A stretch of 64,000 nucleotides of DNA from Methylosarcina fibrata AML-C10. GTDB lineage: Bacteria; Pseudomonadota; Gammaproteobacteria; Methylococcales; Methylomonadaceae. Shown one piece after another: positions 32,217 through 40,858 of this stretch. Made by a program: the position numbers and the translations under genes. Below the pieces are notes generated by a model. That model did no database searches, was not told the origin of the DNA, and saw only the letters and a program-made list of their open reading frames with translations. The stretch covers positions 4,361,786-4,425,785 of the forward strand of contig NZ_KB889965.1 in the NCBI RefSeq assembly GCF_000372865.1. The letters are read 5' to 3'. The first letter of the stretch is position 1; every line of letters starts with the position of its first letter.

Positions 32217-33344
32217 TCAAACCTCGTAGCGCGACGCATCCTTGCGCTTGAACGTCAGGCCCAACCCCGGACGGGAAAGGTCGGGCGTCAGCTCGCCGTT
32301 AACCGGAGTCAACGTGCCTTCGAACAACATGGGTTCGATGCGTGCATGATCGTAAAAATATTCCAGATGGCGCACCGGGCTAGCCGCACAGCAAGGATGA
32401 ACGTGGATCGACGGTGCGCAGTGACTGGACAGCGGCACCTGAAAGGCCTGGCACAGGGTGGCGGCTTGAAGAAAGCCGGTAATGCCCGCGCAGCGGGTGG
32501 CGTCGGCCTGCAGCACGTCGACGGCTCCGGCTTCCAGCATGCGGCGGAAATAACCGCTGTCGTAGCCGTATTCGCCGGCACTGATGTCGATGCCCGCCGG
32601 AGCTCTGTCGCGTATCAGGCGCAGGCCTTTCAGATCGTCGCTCGAAACCGGTTCTTCAAACCAGGACACTCCCGCTTCGGCAAAAGCCTCGGCCATCGCC
32701 AGCGCCTGTTTGCGCGAATAGGCGCCGTTCGCATCCACAAACAATTCACTGGTCGGTCCGATCGCTTCGCGCGCGGCATGAACCCGGCCCAAATCCTTTT
32801 CCGGCTCCCGGCCGATTTTCATTTTGACCCGCGAAAAACCCTGGCTGATCCAGCCGCCCAGTTGTTCCTGTAAAACCGCGATCGGATAAGACGTAAAGCC
32901 GCCGCTGCCGTACGCCGGAACCGAGGCGCGAACCTGTCCCAGCAGGGATGCCAGAGGGCGTTCGAGAATCTGTGCCTTCAAATCCCACAGCGCGTTATCG
33001 ACGGCGGCAATCGCCATCGAACAGATGCCCGGCCGGCCCAGGTTGCGTATCGCACCGACCATCGCGTTCCAGCAATAGCCGACGGAAAAGGCATCGCATC
33101 CTATGACCACGCCGGCCAGGACGTCATGGATGAGCCTCGCCGTGGCGGTATCGGCGTAACTGAAGCCGATGCCGGTCTTATTATCGGAATGGACTTCGAC
33201 CAGCACCAGCGTCGTCGAAGTCCATGCGAAAGTGCCGTCGGATTCCGGAGAATCGGTCGGGATACGAAAGGCAGAGACGTTCAGGCGGGTGATCGGCGGG
33301 CCGCCGAATAAAGGAGGAACCAACAGTCGAGTCTCGGTCGCCAT
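32217..33344 (-). CDS. Enolase-superfamily acid-sugar dehydratase (mandelate racemase subgroup)
   Basis: A 375-residue enzyme. The frame stays open far upstream inside the ThDP enzyme gene, but the ATG at 33344 starts the recognisable protein. Catalytic features: KMK (KxK motif) in RVKMKIG, metal ligands Asp in FVDANGAY, Glu in WFEEPVSSDD and Glu in SAGEYGYDSG, then the Asp of QADATRCAG and the His of SSHCAPSIH. The His-Asp pair marks the mandelate racemase subgroup, which dehydrates aldonic or aldaric acids to 2-keto-3-deoxy acids. The exact sugar cannot be told. It is 14 bases after the ThDP gene. Confidence 0.88.
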   Translation of the reverse strand: MATETRLLVPPLFGGPPITRLNVSAFRIPTDSPESDGTFAWTSTTLVLVEVHSDNKTGIGFSYADTATARLIHDVLAGVVIGCDAFSVGYCWNAMVGAIRNLGRPGICSMAIAAVDNALWDLKAQILERPLASLLGQVRASVPAYGSGGFTSYPIAVLQEQLGGWISQGFSRVKMKIGREPEKDLGRVHAAREAIGPTSELFVDANGAYSRKQALAMAEAFAEAGVSWFEEPVSSDDLKGLRLIRDRAPAGIDISAGEYGYDSGYFRRMLEAGAVDVLQADATRCAGITGFLQAATLCQAFQVPLSSHCAPSIHVHPCCAASPVRHLEYFYDHARIEPMLFEGTLTPVNGELTPDLSRPGLGLTFKRKDASRYEV

Positions 33345-33358
33345 GGCCCTGGACAGTC

Positions 33359-35125
33359 CTAAGGAAAGATTTGATTGATGGACGCCTTGATCATGTCGAC
33401 CGAATCCGGATCGCCTTTCAAAACGGCCGAGGCATAGGCTTTGGCCTGTTTGAAGGTGATGTGCGGCGGCAGCGGCGGCACGTCGGGGTCGGCATAGGCT
33501 TCCAGAACTACCGGCCGGTCGGCGCCGAGAGCGCGCTCCCAGGCGTCGGTGATCTGTTCCGGCTGATCCACCCTGATGCCCAACAGGCCGATCAATTCCG
33601 CCATGCGCGCATAAGGAAAATCCGGCACGTCCTGGGACGCATTGAATTTGGGATCGCCTTCCATCGCGCGCTGTTCCCAGGTCACCTGGTTCAGGTCCCG
33701 GTTGTTCAGCACCATGACGATCAGGCGCGGATCGCGCCAGCGCTGCCAGTATTTGCCGATCGTGATCAGCTCGTTCATGCCGTTCATCTGCATGGCGCCG
33801 TCGCCGATCAAGGCAATCACCACGCGTTCCGGATGGGCGAATTTGGCCGCAATGGCATAAGGCACGCCCGGCCCCATGGTGGCGAGTCCTCCGGAGAGCG
33901 AGGCCATCATGCCCTGGCGTATTTTCAAGTCGCGCGCATACCAGTTGGCCGCCGAACCGGAATCGCAGGTCAGGATGCAATTGTCGGGCAATCTCGGAGA
34001 AAGCTCCCAAAAGACGCGCTGCGGATTGATCGGATGGGCCGGCTCCATGGCCCGCTCTTCCATCGTTTCCCACCATTCCTCGACGTTTTTTTCGATGCGG
34101 CGGCGCCAGCTTCGGCCTTCTTTCTTGCTCAGCAGAGGCATCAGCAAGCGGAGCGTTTCGACGCTGTCGCCGACCAGATTCACTTCCATCGGATAGCGGA
34201 TGCCGATCAGACGACCGTTGATGTCGATCTGCACGCCCCGAGCCTGGCCTTCCTCGGGCAGAAACTCGGAATAAGGGAAGCTCGATCCGACCATCAGCAA
34301 GGTATCGCAATCGGTCATCATGTCGTAGCTGGGCCGCGTGCCCAAGAGGCCGATGGAGCCGGTCACGTAAGGCAGATCGTCCGGAACCGCCGCCTTGCCC
34401 AGCAAAGCCTTGGCGATGCCGGCGCCGAGCAGATCGGCGACTTCAAGGATTTCGGCCGAAGCATGCAGCGCTCCGGCGCCGACCAGCATCGCGACTTTTT
34501 CCCCGGCATTCAGAATATCGGCGGCTCGCTGCAATTCCTCGGCATGGGGCACCGTGCGCGGCGCCACGTAGCCGAGTCCCGAATGGATGCTGCCGTGTTC
34601 GCGGGGAGGCTTTTCGGCATCCATTTCCTGAACGTCGTTGGGGAGGATGATGCAGCAGACGTTGCGCTCGGCCTGGGCAATGCGCATGGCCCGATCGATG
34701 ACGTGCCGGGCTTGTGCGGGCGTGGTCACCATATGAACGTATTCATGCGCCACGTCCTTGAACAGCGTGACAAGATCGACTTCCTGCTGGAAGTTTCCGC
34801 CCAGGGCCATTCGTTTCTGCTGGCCGACGATAGCGACCACCGGTTGATGATCGAGTTTGGCGTCATACAATCCGTTCAGCAGATGAATCGCGCCGGGCCC
34901 TGAGGTGGCCACGCAGACGCCGACCTCGCCGGTGAATTTGGCGTGCGCGCAGGCCATGAAGGCGGCCATTTCCTCGTGCCGCACCTGGATGAAATCCATG
35001 TTGTCCGAGGCCCGGTGCAGGGCTCCGAAAACACCGTTGATCCCGTCTCCGGGATAGCCGAAAATGCGTTTGACGCCCCATTCCGACAGACGGCGCACTA
35101 AAAAATCGCTGACGTTCTCTTTCAT
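33359..35125 (-). CDS. Thiamine-diphosphate enzyme, pyruvate oxidase / pyruvate:quinone oxidoreductase-like
   Basis: A 588-residue member of the PoxB/acetolactate synthase superfamily. The N-terminal Pyr domain has catalytic Glu51 (VRHEEMAAF). A middle FAD/DHAP-type domain contains VGAGALHAS. The C-terminal PP domain has the ThDP motif starting GDGAMQMNGM near residue 440 and ending in VLNN. Length and layout fit PoxB-like oxidative decarboxylases of 2-oxo acids better than acetolactate synthase. The native substrate could be a 2-oxo acid made by the neighbouring dehydratase. Its ATG overlaps the metallothionein stop (ATGA). Confidence 0.88.
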   Translation of the reverse strand: MKENVSDFLVRRLSEWGVKRIFGYPGDGINGVFGALHRASDNMDFIQVRHEEMAAFMACAHAKFTGEVGVCVATSGPGAIHLLNGLYDAKLDHQPVVAIVGQQKRMALGGNFQQEVDLVTLFKDVAHEYVHMVTTPAQARHVIDRAMRIAQAERNVCCIILPNDVQEMDAEKPPREHGSIHSGLGYVAPRTVPHAEELQRAADILNAGEKVAMLVGAGALHASAEILEVADLLGAGIAKALLGKAAVPDDLPYVTGSIGLLGTRPSYDMMTDCDTLLMVGSSFPYSEFLPEEGQARGVQIDINGRLIGIRYPMEVNLVGDSVETLRLLMPLLSKKEGRSWRRRIEKNVEEWWETMEERAMEPAHPINPQRVFWELSPRLPDNCILTCDSGSAANWYARDLKIRQGMMASLSGGLATMGPGVPYAIAAKFAHPERVVIALIGDGAMQMNGMNELITIGKYWQRWRDPRLIVMVLNNRDLNQVTWEQRAMEGDPKFNASQDVPDFPYARMAELIGLLGIRVDQPEQITDAWERALGADRPVVLEAYADPDVPPLPPHITFKQAKAYASAVLKGDPDSVDMIKASINQIFP

Positions 35126-35310
35126 GGCTTGCTCCCGTTATGGTTTTTGCATTCAGGATGCCCGCAGGGGCAGACATCAACCCCCACCATGTTCTCGCAC
35201 AGGTCGCTGCAATATTTTTCACCGGGTCGCGCCGGACATCGGCAACCGGGATGGGCGCATTTAAGGGCCGTGTTCTTGTTGGGGGAGGGGGCTTGAGTCG
35301 GCTGGGTCAT
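35122..35310 (-). CDS. Bacterial metallothionein (SmtA-like)
   Basis: A 62-residue Cys-rich protein, starting at the ATG at 35310 with GGAGAG upstream; a longer reading frame exists but lacks a family match. The metal-binding Cys and His residues lie in CAHPGCRCPARPGEKYCSDLC and VCPCGHPECKNH, like cyanobacterial and pseudomonad zinc-binding metallothioneins, including the YCSDxC helix. It is the first gene of the seven-gene operon and its stop overlaps the start of the ThDP enzyme by four bases, so both are probably made together. Confidence 0.88.
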   Translation of the reverse strand: MTQPTQAPSPNKNTALKCAHPGCRCPARPGEKYCSDLCENMVGVDVCPCGHPECKNHNGSKP

Positions 35311-35391
35311 GGGAGCTCTCCGGAACGATGAACAGGTGCGTTTTTGCAAACTGTACCTCTCGACTTCGGACAAATATGTGCGTTAGCGAAC

Positions 35392-35457
35392 TTAAACCGT
35401 TTTTTTTATCTCGCCGTCTTGAAAAGATTCATATAAGAGAGCGTCGGAGCGGTTTAA
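35392..35457. repeat. Inverted repeat in the divergent metallothionein/yjbQ region
   Basis: TTAAACCG (35392-35399) and CGGTTTAA (35450-35457) form a perfect 8-base inverted repeat about 50 bases apart, with an eight-T run after the left arm. It lies in the 271-base gap between the divergent metallothionein and yjbQ genes and could be a regulator site for either. I find no clear -35/-10 pair in this gap. Confidence 0.4.
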
Positions 35458-35581
35458 TGAGTTAATATCACGGTTACCGTTTCGGCAGACGTTGCAGGCG
35501 GCGGCAGCTTCCCGTCCGCTTCTGCAGAAGCAGGCCAAGGTCGGGTCCAACCGATCATTCAATTATCAGCAGGTTGAATCT

Positions 35582-36007
35582 ATGTGGTTGCAAAAAGAAT
35601 TTTCATTGTCCGAAAAAAGCAGAGGCTTCCATCTGGTTACGGACGCAGTCCTCGCCGCAGTACCCGAAGTAAAATCGGTCCGGTGCGGTTTGTTGCATCT
35701 TTTCATTCAACACACTTCCGCGTCGTTGACGATCAACGAAAACGCGGACCCGACGGTCAGAGCGGATCTGGAAAGCCATTTCAATGTCCATGTGCCGGAA
35801 CGGGCGCCTTATTATCGGCATGACTACGAAGGCGACGACGACATGCCCGCTCACATCAAGAATTGTCTTCTGGGCTCGAGCCTGACCATTCCGGTCACCC
35901 AGGGCGCTCTGAACCTGGGCGTCTGGCAGGGAATTTATCTGTGCGAACACCGCAATCGGGGCGGAAAGAGGCGGTTGATCGCAACGATTCACGGCGAGTC
36001 GTTTTGA
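35582..36007 (+). CDS. yjbQ: YjbQ family protein (UPF0047)
   Basis: A 141-residue member of the YjbQ family. I start at the ATG at 35582 ([20 protein letters not shown]), as 30 upstream codons do not resemble the family. Conserved features: [19 protein letters not shown] with the active-site His-Thr-Ser, [15 protein letters not shown], and [13 protein letters not shown]. Members show weak thiamine phosphate synthase activity in E. coli, but the physiological role is unsettled. The presence next to a ThDP enzyme operon may be chance. Confidence 0.9.
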   Translation: MWLQKEFSLSEKSRGFHLVTDAVLAAVPEVKSVRCGLLHLFIQHTSASLTINENADPTVRADLESHFNVHVPERAPYYRHDYEGDDDMPAHIKNCLLGSSLTIPVTQGALNLGVWQGIYLCEHRNRGGKRRLIATIHGESF

Positions 36008-36022
36008 TGTGAGGAGACCGGT

Positions 36023-36223
36023 ATGGCTCAAGGGGAGGCGCGCAACCGGCTCCTAGAACTCGAAGTCTTTTGCGCCGCCGATCGTGAGCGGCCGTTTGCC
36101 GGGGGCCAATCCGGGACGCGATCTGTTCCCGTGAACCGGTTCGGGACCCCGCTGTTTCAAAAATCTATTGAAGAAATAAGCGGATGTGAATACCATGGGA
36201 ACGTTCACTCTCTTCCTTCCTGA
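36023..36223 (+). CDS. Possible small hypothetical protein
   Basis: An open frame of 66 codons starts MAQGEARNRLLELEVF. It has a good GAGGAG ribosome-binding site six bases before the ATG, 15 bases after yjbQ and on the same strand. The sequence matches nothing I recognise and has ordinary composition, with no membrane segment or motif. It may be real, or part of the hox leader region. Confidence 0.25.
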   Translation: MAQGEARNRLLELEVFCAADRERPFAGGQSGTRSVPVNRFGTPLFQKSIEEISGCEYHGNVHSLPS

Positions 36224-36260
36224 AAAATAAGCCCAAGCAACCTCGATTCCCGGCGGACGC

Positions 36261-38048
36261 ATGCGACAGTTTATTCAAAGCCTTGCGGCGAAATACGGCC
36301 ATCAGCCGGCCTATCTGCTGGAAATTCTGATCGAGATTCAGTCCCGATATCATGCCGTTTCGTCCGATAACATAGAATTGCTGGCCGGTTTGTTGCGCAT
36401 CCCGAGAACCCGGATCGTCGATGCCGTCGAGTTCTACGGTTTTCTTTCCGGTACGCCCAACGGCCGCTATGAAATCCGGATCAGCGACTGCATTATCGAT
36501 CACATGGCGGGCAGAAAAGAGCTGACCGATTATTTGTCCCACAAACTGGGCGTTGCCGTAGGCGGCGTCCGCGGCGACGGCCGGGTCAGTCTCGGTAACA
36601 CGTCCTGTACCGGCCTGTGCGACCAGGGTCCGTCCGGCCTAATCAACGGCTATGCCTTGGCCCGGCTGGACTTCGAGCGCATCGACGCGATTGTCGGCCT
36701 GGTCAACGGCAAAGTGCCGCTGCGGGCATGGCCGGCGGAATTCTTCGCGGTCGAGGACAATCTCAAAAAGTCCGGTTTGTTGTTGAGCCGACCGATCGCC
36801 CGGGGCGGCGCCCTGAAAGCGACGTTCGGCCGGGGACTGGAGGAGACGCTCGCGGAAATCGAGCGGTCCGGGCTGCGCGGCAGAGGCGGGGCCGGCTTCA
36901 GGACCGCGATGAAATGGCGATTCTGCGCGGCGGAACAGGCACCGGAGCGCTACGTGGTCTGCAACGCGGACGAAGGCGAGCCCGGCACGTTCAAAGACCG
37001 GGTTCTGTTGAATTCCTTCGCCGATCAGGTCTTCGAAGGCATGACGCTGTGCGGCGCGCTCATCGGCGCGAGCAAGGGGTTTCTTTATCTGCGCGGCGAA
37101 TACCGGCACCTATACGACAAACTGAAGCGGATCTTGCTGGAGCGACGCCAGGCCGGCCTGCTCGGCGCCGGGATTCTCGGAGAAAAGCTGAATTTCGACA
37201 TAGAAATCCGTCTGGGCGCGGGCGCTTACATCTGCGGCGAAGAATCCGCGCTGATCGAGTCGCTCGAAGGCAAAAGCGGCATACCGCGGAACCGTCCGCC
37301 GTATCCGGTGACCCACGGTTATCTCGGGAAGCCGACCGTCGTCAATAACGTCGAAACATTCTTCGCGGCGTCGGCGATTTCGGTGTACGGCGGCGACTGG
37401 TTTGCCGGGGTCGGCACGGAAGGCTCGACCGGCACCAAACTGTTGAGCATCAGCGGCGATTGCGCCCGGTCCGGCGTTTACGAATACCCCTTCGGCACCC
37501 CGATTCGATCGATACTGGACGATTGCGGCGCGGACGACGTGCTCGGGCTGCAAATAGGCGGGCCTTCCGGCACCTTCATTTCCGACCGGGAGCTGGACCG
37601 GCAACTGGGATTTGACGATCTGGCGACCGGCGGTTCGTTTATGGTATTCAACAAAAGCCGGGACGTTCTGGAAATCGCCCGGAATTTCACCCATTTTTTC
37701 GCCCACGAGAGCTGCGGATTCTGCACTCCCTGCCGGGTCGGCACCTCGCTGTTGAAAGGGCAGCTCGACAAGATCTGCGAAGGACACGGCGCCGCCGGCG
37801 ACGTCCTGGCGCTGGAAGAACTGGCCCGGCTGATCAGGACGCACAGCCACTGCGGCCTCGGCCAGACCGCGGCGAATCCGGTGCTGGCGACGCTGGAGCG
37901 CTATACCGAACTGTACCAAAGCCGGCTCAAAAAAATCAGCTTCGAACCGGGATTCGACCTGGACGGCGCGCTGGCAACCGCAAGGCGCATGGCCAACCGC
38001 AGCGATGCGGCGGCGCATCTGGAACAAACGGTGGCGGACGATGAATGA
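36261..38048 (+). CDS. hoxF: NAD-reducing hydrogenase diaphorase subunit HoxF
   Basis: The 595-residue NuoE-NuoF fusion that passes electrons from hydrogen to NAD+, close in length to Ralstonia HoxF (602). The NuoE-like part (to about residue 165) keeps only Cys77, Cys116 and Cys120 of four cluster ligands, with Met82 at one place. Ralstonia HoxF is also degenerate there. The NuoF-like part has GLRGRGGAGF and NADEGEPGTFKDR for FMN and NADH, GAGAYICGEESALIES, and the 4Fe-4S site CGFCTPCR plus HCGLG. It begins the hoxFUYHW operon; its stop overlaps hoxU. Confidence 0.95.
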   Translation: MRQFIQSLAAKYGHQPAYLLEILIEIQSRYHAVSSDNIELLAGLLRIPRTRIVDAVEFYGFLSGTPNGRYEIRISDCIIDHMAGRKELTDYLSHKLGVAVGGVRGDGRVSLGNTSCTGLCDQGPSGLINGYALARLDFERIDAIVGLVNGKVPLRAWPAEFFAVEDNLKKSGLLLSRPIARGGALKATFGRGLEETLAEIERSGLRGRGGAGFRTAMKWRFCAAEQAPERYVVCNADEGEPGTFKDRVLLNSFADQVFEGMTLCGALIGASKGFLYLRGEYRHLYDKLKRILLERRQAGLLGAGILGEKLNFDIEIRLGAGAYICGEESALIESLEGKSGIPRNRPPYPVTHGYLGKPTVVNNVETFFAASAISVYGGDWFAGVGTEGSTGTKLLSISGDCARSGVYEYPFGTPIRSILDDCGADDVLGLQIGGPSGTFISDRELDRQLGFDDLATGGSFMVFNKSRDVLEIARNFTHFFAHESCGFCTPCRVGTSLLKGQLDKICEGHGAAGDVLALEELARLIRTHSHCGLGQTAANPVLATLERYTELYQSRLKKISFEPGFDLDGALATARRMANRSDAAAHLEQTVADDE

Positions 38049-38760
38049 CAGCCTGACGATCGACGGCGTCGCGATTCCTTTCGAAGAGGGACAGACCATC
38101 ATGGAAGCGGCGGCCGCCGCCGGGATCTTTATTCCGCATTTGTGCCATCATCCCGACTACGCGCCGCACGGCAGTTGCAAACTCTGCACGGTCCGGGTCA
38201 ACGGCCGGATTTGCACCGCCTGCACCTTTCCGGCGATGGCCGGGCAGGAGGTGCTGAGCAACACGAAAGAACTGAACGACGACCGGCGAAGAATTACTCA
38301 GATGCTGTTCGTCGAAGGCAACCATCTGTGTCCCGGCTGCGAAAAAAGCGGCAATTGCCGGTTGCAGGCGGTCGGCTATTATCTGAACATGCTCGACAAT
38401 CATTTTCCGCATTTTTATCCGCTGCGGGCCATGGACGCGTCTCATCCCGACGTTCTGATCGATCACAACCGCTGCATTTTCTGCACGTTGTGCGTGCGCG
38501 CCAGCCGGGACAAGGACGGCAAGGACGTGTTCGCGATCGGCGGCCGGGGCATCACCAAGCATTTGATCGTCAACGCCAAAAGCGGCCTGCTGAAGGACAC
38601 CGATCTCGAGGCGACCGACCAGGCTGCGCAGATTTGTCCGACCGGCGCGATCCTGATCAAGCGCACCGGCTTCAGCGTGCCGATCGGACAGCGCATTTAC
38701 GATAACCAACGAATCGATCAGATCAGTCCGGACCGGGAGAAAGCGCTCGATGACCGGTAA
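38041..38760 (+). CDS. hoxU: NAD-reducing hydrogenase diaphorase subunit HoxU
   Basis: A 239-residue small NuoG-like electron-transfer subunit. The ATG at 38041 overlaps hoxF by eight bases and gives MNDSLTIDGVAIPFEEG. A plant-type [2Fe-2S] site uses Cys35, Cys46, Cys49 and Cys58 or Cys61. CPGCEKSGNC is the second site (with an upstream His). CIFCTLC with a later Cys in ICPTGAI carries a 4Fe-4S cluster. It bridges HoxF and the hydrogenase module HoxYH. Confidence 0.95.
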   Translation: MNDSLTIDGVAIPFEEGQTIMEAAAAAGIFIPHLCHHPDYAPHGSCKLCTVRVNGRICTACTFPAMAGQEVLSNTKELNDDRRRITQMLFVEGNHLCPGCEKSGNCRLQAVGYYLNMLDNHFPHFYPLRAMDASHPDVLIDHNRCIFCTLCVRASRDKDGKDVFAIGGRGITKHLIVNAKSGLLKDTDLEATDQAAQICPTGAILIKRTGFSVPIGQRIYDNQRIDQISPDREKALDDR

Positions 38761-39289
38761 ATTCAAAATCGCGACCACTTCGCTGGCAGGCTGCTTCGGC
38801 TGCCACATGTCGTTGCTCGACATCGACGAGCGCATTCTTGAGGTGGCGGACGTGTTCGAATTCGACCGCTCGCCCCTGACCGATTTCGAACATTGCGGCT
38901 CGTGCGACGTCGGCCTGATCGAGGGCGGCGTCTGCAATTCCGAAAACGTCCACGTGCTTCGGGAATTTCGCAAACACTGTAAAATCCTGGTTTCGGTCGG
39001 CGCCTGCGCGATCAACGGCGGTTTGCCGTCGCTGCGCAACTTCATTCCGCTGGAAGACTGCCTGAAGGAAGTGTACCTGGACGGCATCGGCGTCGAGAAT
39101 CCGCAAATACCGAGCGATCCCGAACTGCCCTTGCTGCTGGAACAGGTGCGGCCGATTCACGAAGTCGTGAAAGTCGATTATTTTTTGCCCGGCTGCCCGC
39201 CGTCGGCCGACGTTTTCTGGAAATTCCTCAGCGACGTGACGGCAGGGCGCGAGCCGGCCCTGCCTTACGAACTGGTGCATTACGATTGA
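38750..39289 (+). CDS. hoxY: NAD-reducing hydrogenase small subunit HoxY
   Basis: A 179-residue [NiFe]-hydrogenase small subunit with one proximal 4Fe-4S cluster. Ligands are in AGCFGCHMSLLD (Cys15 and Cys18), SVGACAINGG and FLPGCPPSAD. There is no Tat signal peptide, in line with a cytoplasmic enzyme. It overlaps hoxU by 11 bases and precedes hoxH by 66. Confidence 0.95.
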   Translation: MTGKFKIATTSLAGCFGCHMSLLDIDERILEVADVFEFDRSPLTDFEHCGSCDVGLIEGGVCNSENVHVLREFRKHCKILVSVGACAINGGLPSLRNFIPLEDCLKEVYLDGIGVENPQIPSDPELPLLLEQVRPIHEVVKVDYFLPGCPPSADVFWKFLSDVTAGREPALPYELVHYD

Positions 39290-39355
39290 TTCGGTGTTCC
39301 GTTTTCAACTGTAGGGCAGGCGCTGCGTTCCTTACCCGGCCATAACATTACCGAC

Positions 39356-40858
39356 ATGTACGATCATTTAGAAACCGCTGAAAATGTCCATAATCTGAAA
39401 CGCGTCGTCATCGATCCGGTCTCCCGCGTCGAAGGTCACGGCAAGATCACCCTGCTGCTGGACGAAGCCGGCCGGGTCCGGCAGGCGCGGCTGCACATCG
39501 TCGAGTTTCGGGGCTTCGAACGCTTCATTCAGGGCCGGCCCTATTGGGAGTTGCCCATTCTGGTGCAGCGTTTGTGCGGCATCTGCCCGGTTTCCCATCA
39601 TCTGGCGGCCGGCAAGGCCATCGATCAACTGGTCGGCGTCGATCCCGATGAGCTGACGCCGAGCGCGACCAAACTGCGGCAACTGTTGCATTTCGGTCAG
39701 GTGTTGCAATCCCACGCGCTGCATTTTTTTTATCTGGCCAGCCCGGATTTGTTGTTCGGTTTCGAAAGCGACATCCACAAACGCAACATTTTCAGCGTGC
39801 TGGAGGACTATCCGGACATCGGCCTTCAGGCCGTCAAGGTCCGCAAATACGGCCAGGAAGTCATTCGCGCGGTCGCCGGCAAGCGCATTCACGGCAGCGG
39901 CGCCATTGCCGGGGGCATGAACAAATCGCTGAGTAGCGCCGAATGCGAGGCCCTGTTGGCCGATATCGACCAGATCATTGCCTGGTCCTCGGCGGCCGTA
40001 CTCCTGATCCAAAAAATTCTTTATTCGGACCGGGCGTTTTACGACGACTTCGCCACCCTCCGCAGCCTTTACCTAGGCCTGACCCGGCCGGACGGCGCGC
40101 TGGAGCTGTACCACGGCGGGCTTCGCGTCAAGGACGCCGAAGGCGGTACGATTCTGGATCACGTCGATTATTGCGACTACAACTCGTACATTCACGAAGA
40201 AGTCCGTTCGTGGACCTACATGAAATTTCCCTATCTGCTGTCTTTGGGCAAGGAAAACGGCTGGTACCGGGTCGGCCCGCTGGCGCGCGTCAACAATTGC
40301 GATTTCATCGATACGCCGCTGGCCGAAGCCGCCCGGCTCGAATTCAAGGCGCACGGCACGGAGGCGATGGTGCACAATACGCTGGCGACGCATTGGGCGC
40401 GCATGATCGAAACCCTCCACTGCGCCGAGCGCATCAAGGAATTGCTGCGCGATCCGGACATTCGGGGACACGATCTGGTAACGCAAGGTGAAAAACGGTA
40501 CGAAGGCATCGGCGTGATCGAAGCGCCGCGCGGTACGCTGTTTCATCATTACCGGATCGATGAAAACGACATTGTGGTCAAGGCGAATCTGATCGTTTCG
40601 ACGACCCACAACAACCGGGCGATGAACGAATCGGTGCGGCAGGTGGCGGCCCGGTATCTGTCCGGCCGTGAGCTGACCGAGCCGCTACTGAACAACCTCG
40701 AAGTGGCGGTGCGCGCCTACGATCCTTGTCTGTCTTGCGCCACCCATGCCGTCGGCAAAATGCCGCTCCAGGTCGAACTGATCGATGCCGAGGGCAAGCG
40801 GGTCGACCGGTTGATCAAGCACGCCGACGGCCTGATCGAACGGCGGCCCGATGCCTAA
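39356..40858 (+). CDS. hoxH: NAD-reducing hydrogenase large subunit HoxH
   Basis: The 500-residue catalytic subunit holding the Ni-Fe(CN)2CO centre. Nickel ligands are Cys74 and Cys77 in LCGICPVSHH and Cys458 and Cys461 in DPCLSCATH. Cleavage after His464 by HoxW would remove a 36-residue tail. ARVNNCDFIDTP and the SRVEGHGKI block near the N-terminus are typical of group 3d bidirectional hydrogenases. The hyp genes that build the metal centre are not in the window. Confidence 0.96.
   Translation: MYDHLETAENVHNLKRVVIDPVSRVEGHGKITLLLDEAGRVRQARLHIVEFRGFERFIQGRPYWELPILVQRLCGICPVSHHLAAGKAIDQLVGVDPDELTPSATKLRQLLHFGQVLQSHALHFFYLASPDLLFGFESDIHKRNIFSVLEDYPDIGLQAVKVRKYGQEVIRAVAGKRIHGSGAIAGGMNKSLSSAECEALLADIDQIIAWSSAAVLLIQKILYSDRAFYDDFATLRSLYLGLTRPDGALELYHGGLRVKDAEGGTILDHVDYCDYNSYIHEEVRSWTYMKFPYLLSLGKENGWYRVGPLARVNNCDFIDTPLAEAARLEFKAHGTEAMVHNTLATHWARMIETLHCAERIKELLRDPDIRGHDLVTQGEKRYEGIGVIEAPRGTLFHHYRIDENDIVVKANLIVSTTHNNRAMNESVRQVAARYLSGRELTEPLLNNLEVAVRAYDPCLSCATHAVGKMPLQVELIDAEGKRVDRLIKHADGLIERRPDA

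Noticed and set aside
33345-34310. Upstream extension of the dehydratase frame into the ThDP enzyme gene
   Set aside because: The extension is out-of-frame reading of the ThDP gene; the dehydratase family begins at the ATG at 33344.
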